Of a stretch of 64,000 nucleotides of DNA, positions 42,557 through 50,936 are shown piece after piece (positions within the stretch are counted from its first letter, which is position 1; every line of letters starts with the position of its first letter). The notes beneath the pieces are model-generated. The model was given only the letters and a program-made list of their open reading frames with translations, searched no databases and was not told the DNA's origin. A program made the translations under genes and the position numbers. The DNA is from Allobranchiibius huperziae (GTDB taxonomy: Bacteria; Actinomycetota; Actinomycetes; Actinomycetales; Dermatophilaceae): assembly GCF_013410455.1 (NCBI RefSeq), contig NZ_JACCFW010000001.1, positions 124,001 to 188,000 on the forward strand, read 5' to 3'.

Positions 42557-43612
42557 TCAGCGCACGACGAGGCTGCTAACCATCTCGCGCCTGCTGTTGA
42601 CGCCGAGTTTGGCGAAGATCGACTTCAAGTGGTCCTGCACGGTGTGCGGCGACAGGTGCAGCGCGGCGGCGATGGCCGACGTCGCGGCGCCTTGCAACAC
42701 CATTGCGGCGACGTCCTGCTCGCGACGGCTGAGTCCGCGTGCGGCGAGCGTCATGGCGCAGATCTCGGCGGCGGTGGTGTCGTCGATGGTCACCACCACG
42801 TCATCGGGTGGTGGAGCCGCCTCGTTCGCGGGCCCCGCGGCGAACCTGGTCGCCCGCACGGTCAGCCAGGAGCCGGAGCGGCCCATGGCCCGGGTCATCG
42901 CGAGCTCCGGCGTGCTGCGCGCGGCTGCCGTTGCAGCCAGCACGGTCGCGGGAAGGGATCCGTTGTCCCAGCCGCCGAGGTCCTCGATCCGCGCGTCGGC
43001 CGCGGCGGTGATGTTGGCGACGCGATCGGCGCCGTCAACGATGATGACGGACGGCCCGCCCGCCGATTCGGAGCCGGAGCGGCGGGGGCTGAAGGCCGCA
43101 CCGCGGATCAGGTCGGCGACCTGGGACTGCACGGCCGACACCACCCGGGCGTCGGCCGCCGTGAACGGCGGCTCGGCGGCGCCGCGGTAGATCGCGAGGG
43201 CCCCCCAGATCAATCCCTGCGCGCGGAACGTCACGCGCAGTTCATCGGTGAAGCCGAAACTGGGAGCGAGGAATTCGCGGAACCGGCGGCATTCCTGAGG
43301 TGCCCCGCCGGTGTCGATCGAGAGCACCCCGACCGGGTCGGGCCGCGTCGCGATCTGACTGAACTGGTTGATGTCCGGGCCGCCGTACTCCGCTGCGGCG
43401 AACTCCTCGTCGCCGACCGCCAGGGGCCTGGTCTTGTAGGTCCAGCTGATCAACCCGGTGGACGGGTCGGTGGTGGCCAGGCAGCCGAAATCGAAGGGCA
43501 CATGTCGGCGTACGGCGGCGCAGATCCGCGCGGCGAGCGCGCTCAGATCTGTGTCACCTCGGGTGCCGACGGTCAGCTCGTCCGCCAGCGACCGGTGCCG
43601 CTGCGTGGTCAC
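42557..43612 (-). CDS. LuxR-type regulator with a GAF/PAS-like sensor region
   Basis: A 351-aa regulator. The N-terminal ~160 residues read like a GAF domain (HVPFDFGCLATTDPSTGLIS and LIWGALAIYRGA). A PAS-like segment follows (GPSVIIVDGADRVANITAAA), and the C-terminal ~65 residues are the LuxR helix-turn-helix: LSRREQDVAAMVLQGAATSA and HLSPHTVQDHLKSIFAKLGV. I use the GTG at 43612; an ATG at 43651 is also open and neither has a clear ribosome-binding site. Target genes may include the adjacent DinB gene, 39 bases downstream. Confidence 0.85.
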   Translation of the reverse strand: MTTQRHRSLADELTVGTRGDTDLSALAARICAAVRRHVPFDFGCLATTDPSTGLISWTYKTRPLAVGDEEFAAAEYGGPDINQFSQIATRPDPVGVLSIDTGGAPQECRRFREFLAPSFGFTDELRVTFRAQGLIWGALAIYRGAAEPPFTAADARVVSAVQSQVADLIRGAAFSPRRSGSESAGGPSVIIVDGADRVANITAAADARIEDLGGWDNGSLPATVLAATAAARSTPELAMTRAMGRSGSWLTVRATRFAAGPANEAAPPPDDVVVTIDDTTAAEICAMTLAARGLSRREQDVAAMVLQGAATSAIAAALHLSPHTVQDHLKSIFAKLGVNSRREMVSSLVVR

Positions 43613-43714
43613 CGGACCATGGTGACCCAGCTCCCCGGAGCGCGACAGCATTGCGGCGAAAGTCCCCACATTTCTGGGATGGTGCGGACGAAGCGGCGTC
43701 CCGATTCTGGAGGC

Positions 43715-44503
43715 ATGAACACCGACAGACACAGCCACACCACCCGATGCTGGTGGAATGCGGAGCAGGCCCGATGGGTCTGCCGGCCCGTGACCGACAC
43801 GGCGGAGTCCGTCGTCGACACGGTCGACACCATGGCCGACGACGAAGCGCCACTCGTCGACGTGCGGGACATGATCGTGGTGCATACCGCGATGCTGCGC
43901 GAGTTCCGCCTGCTGCCCGCGGCCGTCGCCCGGGTCGAGCCGGGCGCGCTGAAGCGGGCCGTGGTGGTCGACCGGCACCTCGGCTTCCTGTGCGACATGC
44001 TGCACCACCATCACGCCGGCGAGGACGCCCTGCTCTGGCCGATGATGCGCGAGCGAGTGCCCGAGCAGGCGACCAGGCTGATCGACGAGGTCGAGAGCCA
44101 GCACGTCGGTCTGGATGCGGCGTTGGACGATGTCGCGGTGGCCCGCGCGGGGTGGCGCAGCCATGTCGACGCCGTACATCGCGACGAACTGGTCGCCAGG
44201 TTGCGCACGTTGTACGACCTGTTGAAGGCGCACCTGGAGCTCGAGGAGCGCAGCGTGCTGCCGCTTGCAGCAGCCGTACTCACCGAGGCCGAGTGGGCGG
44301 CGATCGGCGAGGCGGGAGCAGCCGGACTGCCGAAATCGACACTGCCGCTGGTCTTCGGGATGTTCGCCTACGAGGGCGATCCGGCCGTGCTGCAGGACAT
44401 GTTGAAGGCAGCGCCGGCGCTCCCGCGGATGGTGATCCCGCGCATCGCGCCTCGGTTCTACGCTCGACGTGCACTACAGGTGCACGGCACGAGACACCCC
44501 TGA
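43715..44503 (+). CDS. Hemerythrin-domain protein
   Basis: A 262-aa protein. The N-terminus (residues 1-~45) is low in structure. A hemerythrin-type four-helix bundle follows, with metal ligands in DMIVVHTAML, LHHHHAGEDALLWP, VESQHVGLDAAL and LKAHLELEERSVLP. Hemerythrin-like proteins bind a di-iron site and sense or store oxygen or nitric oxide. GGAGG sits one base before the ATG at 43715, an unusually tight spacing, so a downstream start is possible. It is divergent from the LuxR regulator and may be controlled by it. Confidence 0.83.
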   Translation: MNTDRHSHTTRCWWNAEQARWVCRPVTDTAESVVDTVDTMADDEAPLVDVRDMIVVHTAMLREFRLLPAAVARVEPGALKRAVVVDRHLGFLCDMLHHHHAGEDALLWPMMRERVPEQATRLIDEVESQHVGLDAALDDVAVARAGWRSHVDAVHRDELVARLRTLYDLLKAHLELEERSVLPLAAAVLTEAEWAAIGEAGAAGLPKSTLPLVFGMFAYEGDPAVLQDMLKAAPALPRMVIPRIAPRFYARRALQVHGTRHP

Positions 44504-44513
44504 GCGGTCCGTC

Positions 44514-46835
44514 TCAGGCCGGAGCGTGCAGCTTGTAGACCTGCACCCGGCCGTTGCTCCACACCAGGTCGGCCAGCGTGCGCAGCCGCGAGGACACCTG
44601 GCTGGCGGTGGTGTCGGCGAAGAGGTACCGCACACCCTTGCCGTACAGGGTGTCGAGCACCTCGGGCGTCGGTGCGCTGAACGCGGCGGCGTTGAGGCGC
44701 AACCGTGCCGGGTCCCAGAAGCTCCGTCGGTACGCGGTGTGCGGATCGTGGAGCACGTTCGCCTGGTTCTGGTCCTCGTAGGCCCAGCCGCCGAGGTAGC
44801 TGCTGCGCTCGGTGAGGCCCTGCACCCAGTACGCGCGGTCGTCGCAGTGCGGCACGGTCACGGTGCCGACGCAGTAGATGTTCGTCGCGATCAGGTCGTC
44901 CTGCGGCGTGTGGGCCGCGACCCAACGCGCCCCGGCGACCTGCGCTGTCGCGAGGTGCCCGTCGTACGGCGGGGTGCGGGAGCGGGTGGACTGGGCGTAG
45001 TGGCCGACGGTGAGCAGCGTCGGGAGCGTGGAGGCGATCAGCACTCCGCCCGCGACGCCCGCGATGAGCACTCGGTGCAGCACGGGTCGGCGGCATATCA
45101 GTCTCAGCAGGAACGCGATTCCCACCACGACAAGCCCGACGAGTAGTACGACTGCGGCCGCCCTCTTCGCCGAGGCGGTGGGCTGGTGCCCACCGCCGAG
45201 GATACGGGCGACCGCCACGAGCAGCGTGCCGAGCACGCCGAAGCCGGCGACGGCCGTCACGATCCGCCATCGGGCAGCCGGCCGGGCGCGCGCCACGACG
45301 GCAGCGAAACCCCACACTCCGAAAACGGTCCACAGCGGATCGGTGCCGCGCACGAAGTAGTACTGGGATCCCTGCGGGTGGTCGATGACCGACAGCGCGA
45401 TCTGCGCCGCGATCTCGACCCCGATCAGGATCCACACTCCGGGATCGGCGACATGCGGTCGGCGGAGGAGGAAGAGGCCGACCAGGCCGTAGCCGACCTG
45501 CAGCACGATCAGTACGAGCAGCAGCACTGCTAGTGCGCGGTGCTGCAGGTGGGAGTGGGAGGAGAACTGCTGGAACACCTTCAGGGAGCGCACCGTCGCA
45601 TCCGGTCGGAAGGTCGATCCGCTGGTGCCTCCGGCGACGAAGCGGGAGCTGACCGCGATCACCACCGCCACCGCAGCCGTGGCGCACGCGGCCGCGGTCC
45701 GTCCCGTGCGGCGTGCGAGGGAGAGCAGCAGCGCCAGCCCTGCGCCGCCGAGCACCGTCGGCAATGACGAGGACTTGGCTCCGGAGAGTCCGATGGCGAG
45801 GAATACGAACAGGACCCAGGTGCCGGCGGACGCGCGCGCTCGACAGACGTCGATCAGCAGCCAGACGGTGAGCGCGATGAGCGGCAGCGAGAACATCTGC
45901 GATGGGGACAGCGGGATGTAGGAGTCCTGTGCGATCCCGGGCAGCCACTGCAGGAGAAGGAAACCCGGCGGCACGAGGATGAGCACGGCCGCGAGCAGAC
46001 CGGCCCAGGCTCGCCGGGTCAGGTGCGCGGCCAGCAGGTAGGTCGTGGCGGTGAGCGCCGCATAGATGGGCAGGTACCAGAGCCGCGCGGTGACGGTGAG
46101 CACGTCGACACCGGACACCAGCGAATCCGCTGCCATGTGCGCGTTGGAGAACCAGTGGTACTTCAAGGTCTGGTTGCCCAGCTGCGGCACGACCGGCGGC
46201 ACCGAGTGCCGGGCATCGGCGCTGATCGCGGCGTGCCAGTAAAGGTCCTGGTACCAGCGGCGAGTGCTCGGCGGCAGCGGGCTGACGCGGAAGGTGCCGT
46301 ACGCGAGCAGCCCGATCGACACGACGTACGCCGCGGTCAGTCCCCAGGCGACGGGCACCGGCGTGCTGCTCTCGTAGCGCCCGGGTCGCAGGTGCACCCG
46401 CAGCGCGGGAACGGCGGCGAAGACCGCGAGCACGATCAACGGGTACGCCGCGAGCCAACCGCCCACCCCGAGGCCCACGAAGATCGCCCAGGCCACCAGC
46501 TGCACGACCAGGCCGACCACGAACGCCCAGGTGACCTCGCTCAGCAGGTCGCGTGACCGGCCCCGCAGTGCACGGTGGACGAGCGCTCCCGGCAGCAGGA
46601 TCGACCAGAGGGAGGCCAGGAGATAGCGCGCGATGTCTGCGGACGAGACGCCGTACAGCGACGCGACGACCCAGCTCGCCGCGACCGCAACGACACCGGC
46701 GGCGACCCCCGAAGCCCTGCGGACATGATGAATCCGTCCCCCACCCGCGTCTGGCACGCACCGATCATCGCAGCGGAAGCTGCAAGCTGGCGCAACGTCC
46801 GGCGGGTTATTGCTGGACGTCGGCCGAGCGGCCAT
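44514..46835 (-). CDS. Large polytopic membrane protein, possible GT-C glycosyltransferase
   Basis: About 773 residues with 13-15 hydrophobic helices and a soluble C-terminal part of ~160 residues (VAGARWVAAHTPQDDLIATN and GKGVRYLFADTTASQVSS). The pattern of helices plus a C-terminal extracytoplasmic domain resembles GT-C polyprenyl-phosphate-dependent glycosyltransferases, and a YWHAAISAD-type luminal loop is present, but the diagnostic catalytic Asp is not identifiable with confidence. The start is unclear: ATG 46835, ATG 46886 or GTG 46757; none has a good ribosome-binding site. Its 5' end lies next to the secreted-protein gene on the same strand. Confidence 0.65.
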   Translation of the reverse strand: MAARPTSSNNPPDVAPACSFRCDDRCVPDAGGGRIHHVRRASGVAAGVVAVAASWVVASLYGVSSADIARYLLASLWSILLPGALVHRALRGRSRDLLSEVTWAFVVGLVVQLVAWAIFVGLGVGGWLAAYPLIVLAVFAAVPALRVHLRPGRYESSTPVPVAWGLTAAYVVSIGLLAYGTFRVSPLPPSTRRWYQDLYWHAAISADARHSVPPVVPQLGNQTLKYHWFSNAHMAADSLVSGVDVLTVTARLWYLPIYAALTATTYLLAAHLTRRAWAGLLAAVLILVPPGFLLLQWLPGIAQDSYIPLSPSQMFSLPLIALTVWLLIDVCRARASAGTWVLFVFLAIGLSGAKSSSLPTVLGGAGLALLLSLARRTGRTAAACATAAVAVVIAVSSRFVAGGTSGSTFRPDATVRSLKVFQQFSSHSHLQHRALAVLLLVLIVLQVGYGLVGLFLLRRPHVADPGVWILIGVEIAAQIALSVIDHPQGSQYYFVRGTDPLWTVFGVWGFAAVVARARPAARWRIVTAVAGFGVLGTLLVAVARILGGGHQPTASAKRAAAVVLLVGLVVVGIAFLLRLICRRPVLHRVLIAGVAGGVLIASTLPTLLTVGHYAQSTRSRTPPYDGHLATAQVAGARWVAAHTPQDDLIATNIYCVGTVTVPHCDDRAYWVQGLTERSSYLGGWAYEDQNQANVLHDPHTAYRRSFWDPARLRLNAAAFSAPTPEVLDTLYGKGVRYLFADTTASQVSSRLRTLADLVWSNGRVQVYKLHAPA

Positions 46836-46854
46836 ATCGATGCTGCGGAGCCGG

Positions 46855-47391
46855 TCAGGCGTGCGTCCCGCGCGGCACCACGTCATGCGCGTCGGCGGTG
46901 AATCCGGTGTTGCTCGAACCCGTCGCGGCGCAGCCGACCGCTCCGTTGTACGACACGTGGCACGGCAGGCCCGAGACCGTGAAGGTCCAGTTCGCCGGGA
47001 TCACCGGTGCGTGCAGACCGCCGTCGATCGGGAGACGGTGGGGCGTGGCCCAGGCGTTGGAGGCCTTGGTCGGGATGACCTGCACGTCCGTGGCGCATCC
47101 CCAGGTCCAGGATCGGCCGGACAGCTGGATGTCCTCGAGCGCAGCGTTGCCGCAGATCTTCTTGGCCTGCGTGCTCGTCACGCCGTACGGCCGCGCCGTG
47201 TTGAACATGCACTCGACGCCGCCGGTATGCACCTCGCACAGCACGCCCTTCTGGCCGGTCGTGAACGTGTCACCCGTGTGCAGAGCCAGGATCGTGGTGC
47301 CTGCTGCGTGTGCCGGTGCGCCCATGCTGACCATCCCTGCCGTGGCGGCGAGAAGAACCCCTGCAGACAGCGCGACCTTGTGAAGCTTCAT
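46855..47391 (-). CDS. Secreted protein, unknown function
   Basis: A 178-aa exported protein. The signal peptide is MKLHKVALSAGVLLAATAGM through VSMGAPAHAA. The mature ~150 residues contain about six cysteines (CEVHTGGVECMFN, ICGNAALED, WGCATDVQV, LPCHVSYNGAVGCAATG), likely disulphide-linked. No domain is recognised. AGGGGG lies 12 bases before the ATG at 47391. It lies just upstream of the polytopic protein on the same strand. Confidence 0.7.
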   Translation of the reverse strand: MKLHKVALSAGVLLAATAGMVSMGAPAHAAGTTILALHTGDTFTTGQKGVLCEVHTGGVECMFNTARPYGVTSTQAKKICGNAALEDIQLSGRSWTWGCATDVQVIPTKASNAWATPHRLPIDGGLHAPVIPANWTFTVSGLPCHVSYNGAVGCAATGSSNTGFTADAHDVVPRGTHA

Positions 47392-47594
47392 GCGTTTCTT
47401 ACCCCCTGGTGATGTGCGCTGTGCTGATCCGATGGTCTGCTGATGCAGCCGGAGGGCAGAGTCGCGATGAATCTGAACTAGAGACGCGCGATGGCCCGAA
47501 ATGGTTGGTACCCGGCCTCAGCGCCGCTCGAATGCCGCAAAGAGGTCAGCCGCGCGCTCGATGACGCGTGACCGAACGCGGATAGATTCGGCCC

Positions 47595-48125
47595 GTGGCA
47601 GACCTCGGCCCGGTGAGCTGGCCGCCACCGTCGATCACGACGAAGCGGCTCGTGCTGCGCGAACCCGAGGCGCACGACCGCCCCGTGTTCATCGAGCTGC
47701 TCACATCGCCGGATGTCCATACCTACCTCGGTGGACCTCGCGCTCACGACGATGTCGAGCGGGCGATGCCTGCCGTCCTTCCCTCTCGGCCGGGCCTTTT
47801 CGTGGTCAGGCTCGACGGGGACATGATCGGCACGGTGACGCTCGAGCGGCGCGACGCGGAGCGTCCCGGGCACACCCGCCCAGAAGCGCGGGAGATCGAA
47901 CTCGGTTACATGTTCCTGCCCCGGGCGTGGGGGTTCGGGTATGCCGCAGAAGCCTGCGTCGCTGCGCTCGACTGGGTGGCGGGTGCACTTCCAGGCGAGC
48001 CGGTGGTGCTGTGCACCCAGACCGCGAACGCCCGCTCGCTGCGGGTGGCGCAGCAGTTGGGCTTCGTCGAGGTCGAGCGGTTCGAGGAGTTCGGTGCCGA
48101 GCAGTGGTTCGCGACTCTAGAGTGA
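47595..48125 (+). CDS. GNAT-family N-acetyltransferase
   Basis: A 176-aa acetyltransferase of the RimJ/RimL type: ITTKRLVLREPEAHDRPVFI at the start, then the core VVRLDGDMIGTVTLERRD and EIELGYMFLPRAWGFGYAAE, the acetyl-CoA-binding strand-helix. C-terminal NARSLRVAQQLGFVEVERF is typical. The GTG at 47595 is used. The 3' end overlaps the convergent ArsR-type gene by nine bases. Confidence 0.88.
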   Translation: MADLGPVSWPPPSITTKRLVLREPEAHDRPVFIELLTSPDVHTYLGGPRAHDDVERAMPAVLPSRPGLFVVRLDGDMIGTVTLERRDAERPGHTRPEAREIELGYMFLPRAWGFGYAAEACVAALDWVAGALPGEPVVLCTQTANARSLRVAQQLGFVEVERFEEFGAEQWFATLE

Positions 48126-48845
48126 TTCGATGCCGAATGCCGTTGCCAGGCCTTCGCGTCCGGCCGGCGTCAGGTCGACGGCGCGGTGCGCGGGCGAGCG
48201 GCGTACCCAGTCGAGGGCGACCATCCGGTCGAACAGCCCACGTCCGAGCGCACCGCCCAGGTGGTGCTGCTGCTCGGTCCAGTCGATGCAGTAGCGGACC
48301 GTGCGGCGCCTCGGTGCGAGCGTGACGCGGAAGTCGTCGAGGAAGGCCCGACCCGCGTCGGTCAGCTCGTAGTCGATCTCGCTGCCGGCACCCTGCGGCC
48401 CTTCCTTGGGGGTGCGCTGTCCGTCTCCTCCGGTGAGGTGGTGCCGCTCGAGCATCGATGTCATCAAGGCCACCCCAAGGCGCCCGGCCAGGTGGTCGTA
48501 ACAGGTCCGCGCCGTCCGCAGCTGGGCCGCGCGGGTGCCCTGGCGCAGCGACCGCACGGGGCGGCGCGGCGCGAACGGCTGCAGGGTCTCGATGAGCCGG
48601 CCGACCTCGGGACCAGCGAGACGGTAGTAGCGGTACCGGCCATGCGGTTCGACGACGAGCATCCCGGCGTCGACCAGGCGACGCAGGTGACTGCTGGCGG
48701 TGGCCGGGCTGACGCCCGCCTCGTCCGCCAGCCGGGAGGCCGGGAGCGACCGGCCGTCGTCCAGTGCCAACAGCATCCGGCACCGCCCGGGGTCGGCCAG
48801 CACCGCGCCCACCGCGGACAGATCCACGTCGCCCAGTTCGCTCAT
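48117..48845 (-). CDS. ArsR-type winged-helix regulator
   Basis: A 242-aa protein. The N-terminal winged helix is VLADPGRCRMLLALDDGRSL followed by PASRLADEAGVSPATASSHL and RRLVDAGMLVVEPHGRYRYY. The C-terminal half has no known domain but includes CIDWTEQQHHLGGALGRGLF. A divergent MFS transporter begins 66 bases away, so this regulator probably controls it. GAAGAG lies directly before the ATG. Confidence 0.88.
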   Translation of the reverse strand: MSELGDVDLSAVGAVLADPGRCRMLLALDDGRSLPASRLADEAGVSPATASSHLRRLVDAGMLVVEPHGRYRYYRLAGPEVGRLIETLQPFAPRRPVRSLRQGTRAAQLRTARTCYDHLAGRLGVALMTSMLERHHLTGGDGQRTPKEGPQGAGSEIDYELTDAGRAFLDDFRVTLAPRRRTVRYCIDWTEQQHHLGGALGRGLFDRMVALDWVRRSPAHRAVDLTPAGREGLATAFGIESL

Positions 48846-48868
48846 CTCTTCACGGTAGGACCGGATCG

Positions 48869-48886
48869 CTTCGACGGCGATCGAAG
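48869..48886. promoter_or_regulatory. Candidate operator between ArsR-type and MFS genes
   Basis: CTTCGA-CGGCGA-TCGAAG is an inverted repeat with six-base arms at 48869-48886, in the 65-base divergent gap. Confidence 0.5.
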
Positions 48887-48910
48887 GGATCCGTGCCTAG
48901 CGTCGATCAC

Positions 48911-50320
48911 ATGACCGACTCGAGCCGTCGTACCGGATCCGCCGCCCTGGCCCTCGCCGGGACGAGCCTGGGATACGGCGTCGTCCAACTGGATGTGACC
49001 GTCGTGAACGTCGCGGTGTCCTCGATCCGCAACGACCTCGGCGGCAGCATCAGCGCGGCCCAGTGGGTGGTCGACGCCTACACGGTCACCTTCGCTGCAC
49101 TGATCCTGTCCGCGGGTTCGCTGGCCGACCGGATCGGCGCCAAACGGCTGCTCATCGTCGGATTCGCATTATTCACAGCGGCATCCGTCGCCTGCGGCAT
49201 TGCTCCGAGTCTGGGCTGGCTCATCGCGTTCCGCGCCGTGCAGGGCATCGGTGCGGCCGCCCTGGTGCCGTGTTCCCTGACGGTCCTCAACCACGCCTAC
49301 CCCGACGACGCGGGCCGGGCGCGCGCGGTCGGATTGTGGGCGGCCGGCGCGAGCATCGGACTCTCCGGAGGGCCGCTGCTCGGCGGTGCGCTGATCGCGG
49401 CGTCGAGCTGGCGGCTGATCTTCCTGATCAACCTTCCTCTCGGGATCTTGGGCGCAGTGCTCATCGCCCGGTACGCAGAAGAGACCTCGCGATCGCCGCG
49501 CGCCTCGATCGACCCGCCGGGTCAACTGTTGGGGGTCGTCACCCTGGGGGCGCTCGCGGCCGCGGTCGTCGAGGGCGGGTCACGCGGCTTCGCCGATCCC
49601 GTCGTGCTGGCCGGTCTGGTGGCCGCGACCGTTGCTGCGATGGGCTTCGTCCTGGTCGAACGACGCCGCGCCGCACCGCTGTTGCCGCTCGGTCTCTTCC
49701 GGTCGCCGACGTTCGCCGCCACGACCGCCATCGGGCTGGTCATCAACATCGCCTTCTACGGCTTGATCTTCGTGCTCGGCATCTACTTCCAGACCGTCCG
49801 CGGCTACTCACCGCTGGCCACCGGTCTGGCATTCGCACCCACCACGGCGGTCGTGCTCATCGCCAATATCGCTGCGGGCCGGTTGGTTTCCAGCTTCGGC
49901 ACCCGCAGGGTGATCGCCGCCGCGGCGTCGGTCTTCGCCGTCGCGCTCGTGGCGATGCTCGCCGCCGGCCGCAGCACGCCGTACCTCGCGCTCGTCGTGC
50001 AGCTCACGCTTCTCGGCGCGTCGCTCGGTGTCATCGTGCCCGCCATGACGTCGGCGCTGCTCGGGTCGGTGGACCGGGATCGGTCGGGCATCGCGTCCGG
50101 TGCGCTGAACACCGCTCGGCAGGCGGGCAGCGTGATCGGGGTGGCCCTCTTCGGCGCGTTCGCCGCGCACTCCGTCGTGCACGGCCTGCGGGTCTCGCTG
50201 GTGGTCGCCGCAGTCCTGGCCGTCGTCACGGTTCTGCTCGCACTGCCGCTTCACCCCGCCGCGTCCGGCGCCGGGGACAGACTGGGCCATGACCGATCAC
50301 ACGTCCCCCGACAGGGGTGA
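48911..50320 (+). CDS. MFS transporter, DHA2 family
   Basis: A 469-aa exporter with ~14 helices. QLDVTVVNVAVSSIRNDLGG and SAAQWVVDAYTVTFAALILS are the helix-1 and helix-2 motifs of EmrB/QacA-type proteins, and GSLADRIGAKRLLIVGFALF is motif A. The C-terminal tail is charged. The ATG at 48911 follows the divergent control region. It overlaps the DUF6328 gene by 32 bases, so the two are co-transcribed. Confidence 0.93.
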   Translation: MTDSSRRTGSAALALAGTSLGYGVVQLDVTVVNVAVSSIRNDLGGSISAAQWVVDAYTVTFAALILSAGSLADRIGAKRLLIVGFALFTAASVACGIAPSLGWLIAFRAVQGIGAAALVPCSLTVLNHAYPDDAGRARAVGLWAAGASIGLSGGPLLGGALIAASSWRLIFLINLPLGILGAVLIARYAEETSRSPRASIDPPGQLLGVVTLGALAAAVVEGGSRGFADPVVLAGLVAATVAAMGFVLVERRRAAPLLPLGLFRSPTFAATTAIGLVINIAFYGLIFVLGIYFQTVRGYSPLATGLAFAPTTAVVLIANIAAGRLVSSFGTRRVIAAAASVFAVALVAMLAAGRSTPYLALVVQLTLLGASLGVIVPAMTSALLGSVDRDRSGIASGALNTARQAGSVIGVALFGAFAAHSVVHGLRVSLVVAAVLAVVTVLLALPLHPAASGAGDRLGHDRSHVPRQG

Positions 50321-50798
50321 GACCCCCACCGAGCGGATGGACCGCAACTGGGAGGAGTTGCTGCAGGAGCTGCGCGTCACCCAGACGGGCGTGCAGATCC
50401 TGGCCGGATTCCTGCTGACGCTGCCCTTCCAGCAGCGTTTCGGCACGCTCGACCGCCTCGAACGAGGTGAGTACGCCGGCGCCGTCGTCTGCGCGGTGAG
50501 CGCCACCATCTTGTTGATCGCGCCGGTCAGCTCGCACCGGCTGCTCTTCCGCCGACACGAGAAGGACGTGCTCGTGGCGCTCGCGAGTCGACTGGCGAAG
50601 GCCGGGCTGGCCGCTCTCGCCGCGACCATCGTGTTGGCAGTGCTCCTGGTCTTCAGCCTGCTCGTGGGCCAGATCGCCGGCCTCGTCGCGGCGGGAGTGG
50701 CCGTACTCAGCTTCATCGGGTTGTGGGTGATGCTGCCGCTCAGCGCGAGCCGGTCCGCCCAGCGGCGGCGCTCCTCGGCGCCGTCGCAGGGAGCCTGA
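50289..50798 (+). CDS. DUF6328-family membrane protein
   Basis: A 169-aa protein: NWEELLQELRVTQTGVQILA and GFLLTLPFQQRF match the DUF6328 start, followed by three or four helices (AGAVVCAVSATILLIAPVSS and KAGLAALAATIVLAVLLVFS). No known activity. It overlaps the end of the MFS gene in another frame. Confidence 0.8.
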   Translation: MTDHTSPDRGETPTERMDRNWEELLQELRVTQTGVQILAGFLLTLPFQQRFGTLDRLERGEYAGAVVCAVSATILLIAPVSSHRLLFRRHEKDVLVALASRLAKAGLAALAATIVLAVLLVFSLLVGQIAGLVAAGVAVLSFIGLWVMLPLSASRSAQRRRSSAPSQGA

Positions 50799-50936
50799 CC
50801 CGCGTCGGCAGGGGAATCGGGTGGGTTCTCATCCGCTGTCGAGGTGAGTGCCCGAACTAGAGTCACGCGCGGTGGGTGCCGTTGGTTCTCAGACCCGCCC
50901 GCCGTTTCCGCACCCCTCGTGAAGGGCAGTCCCGCC

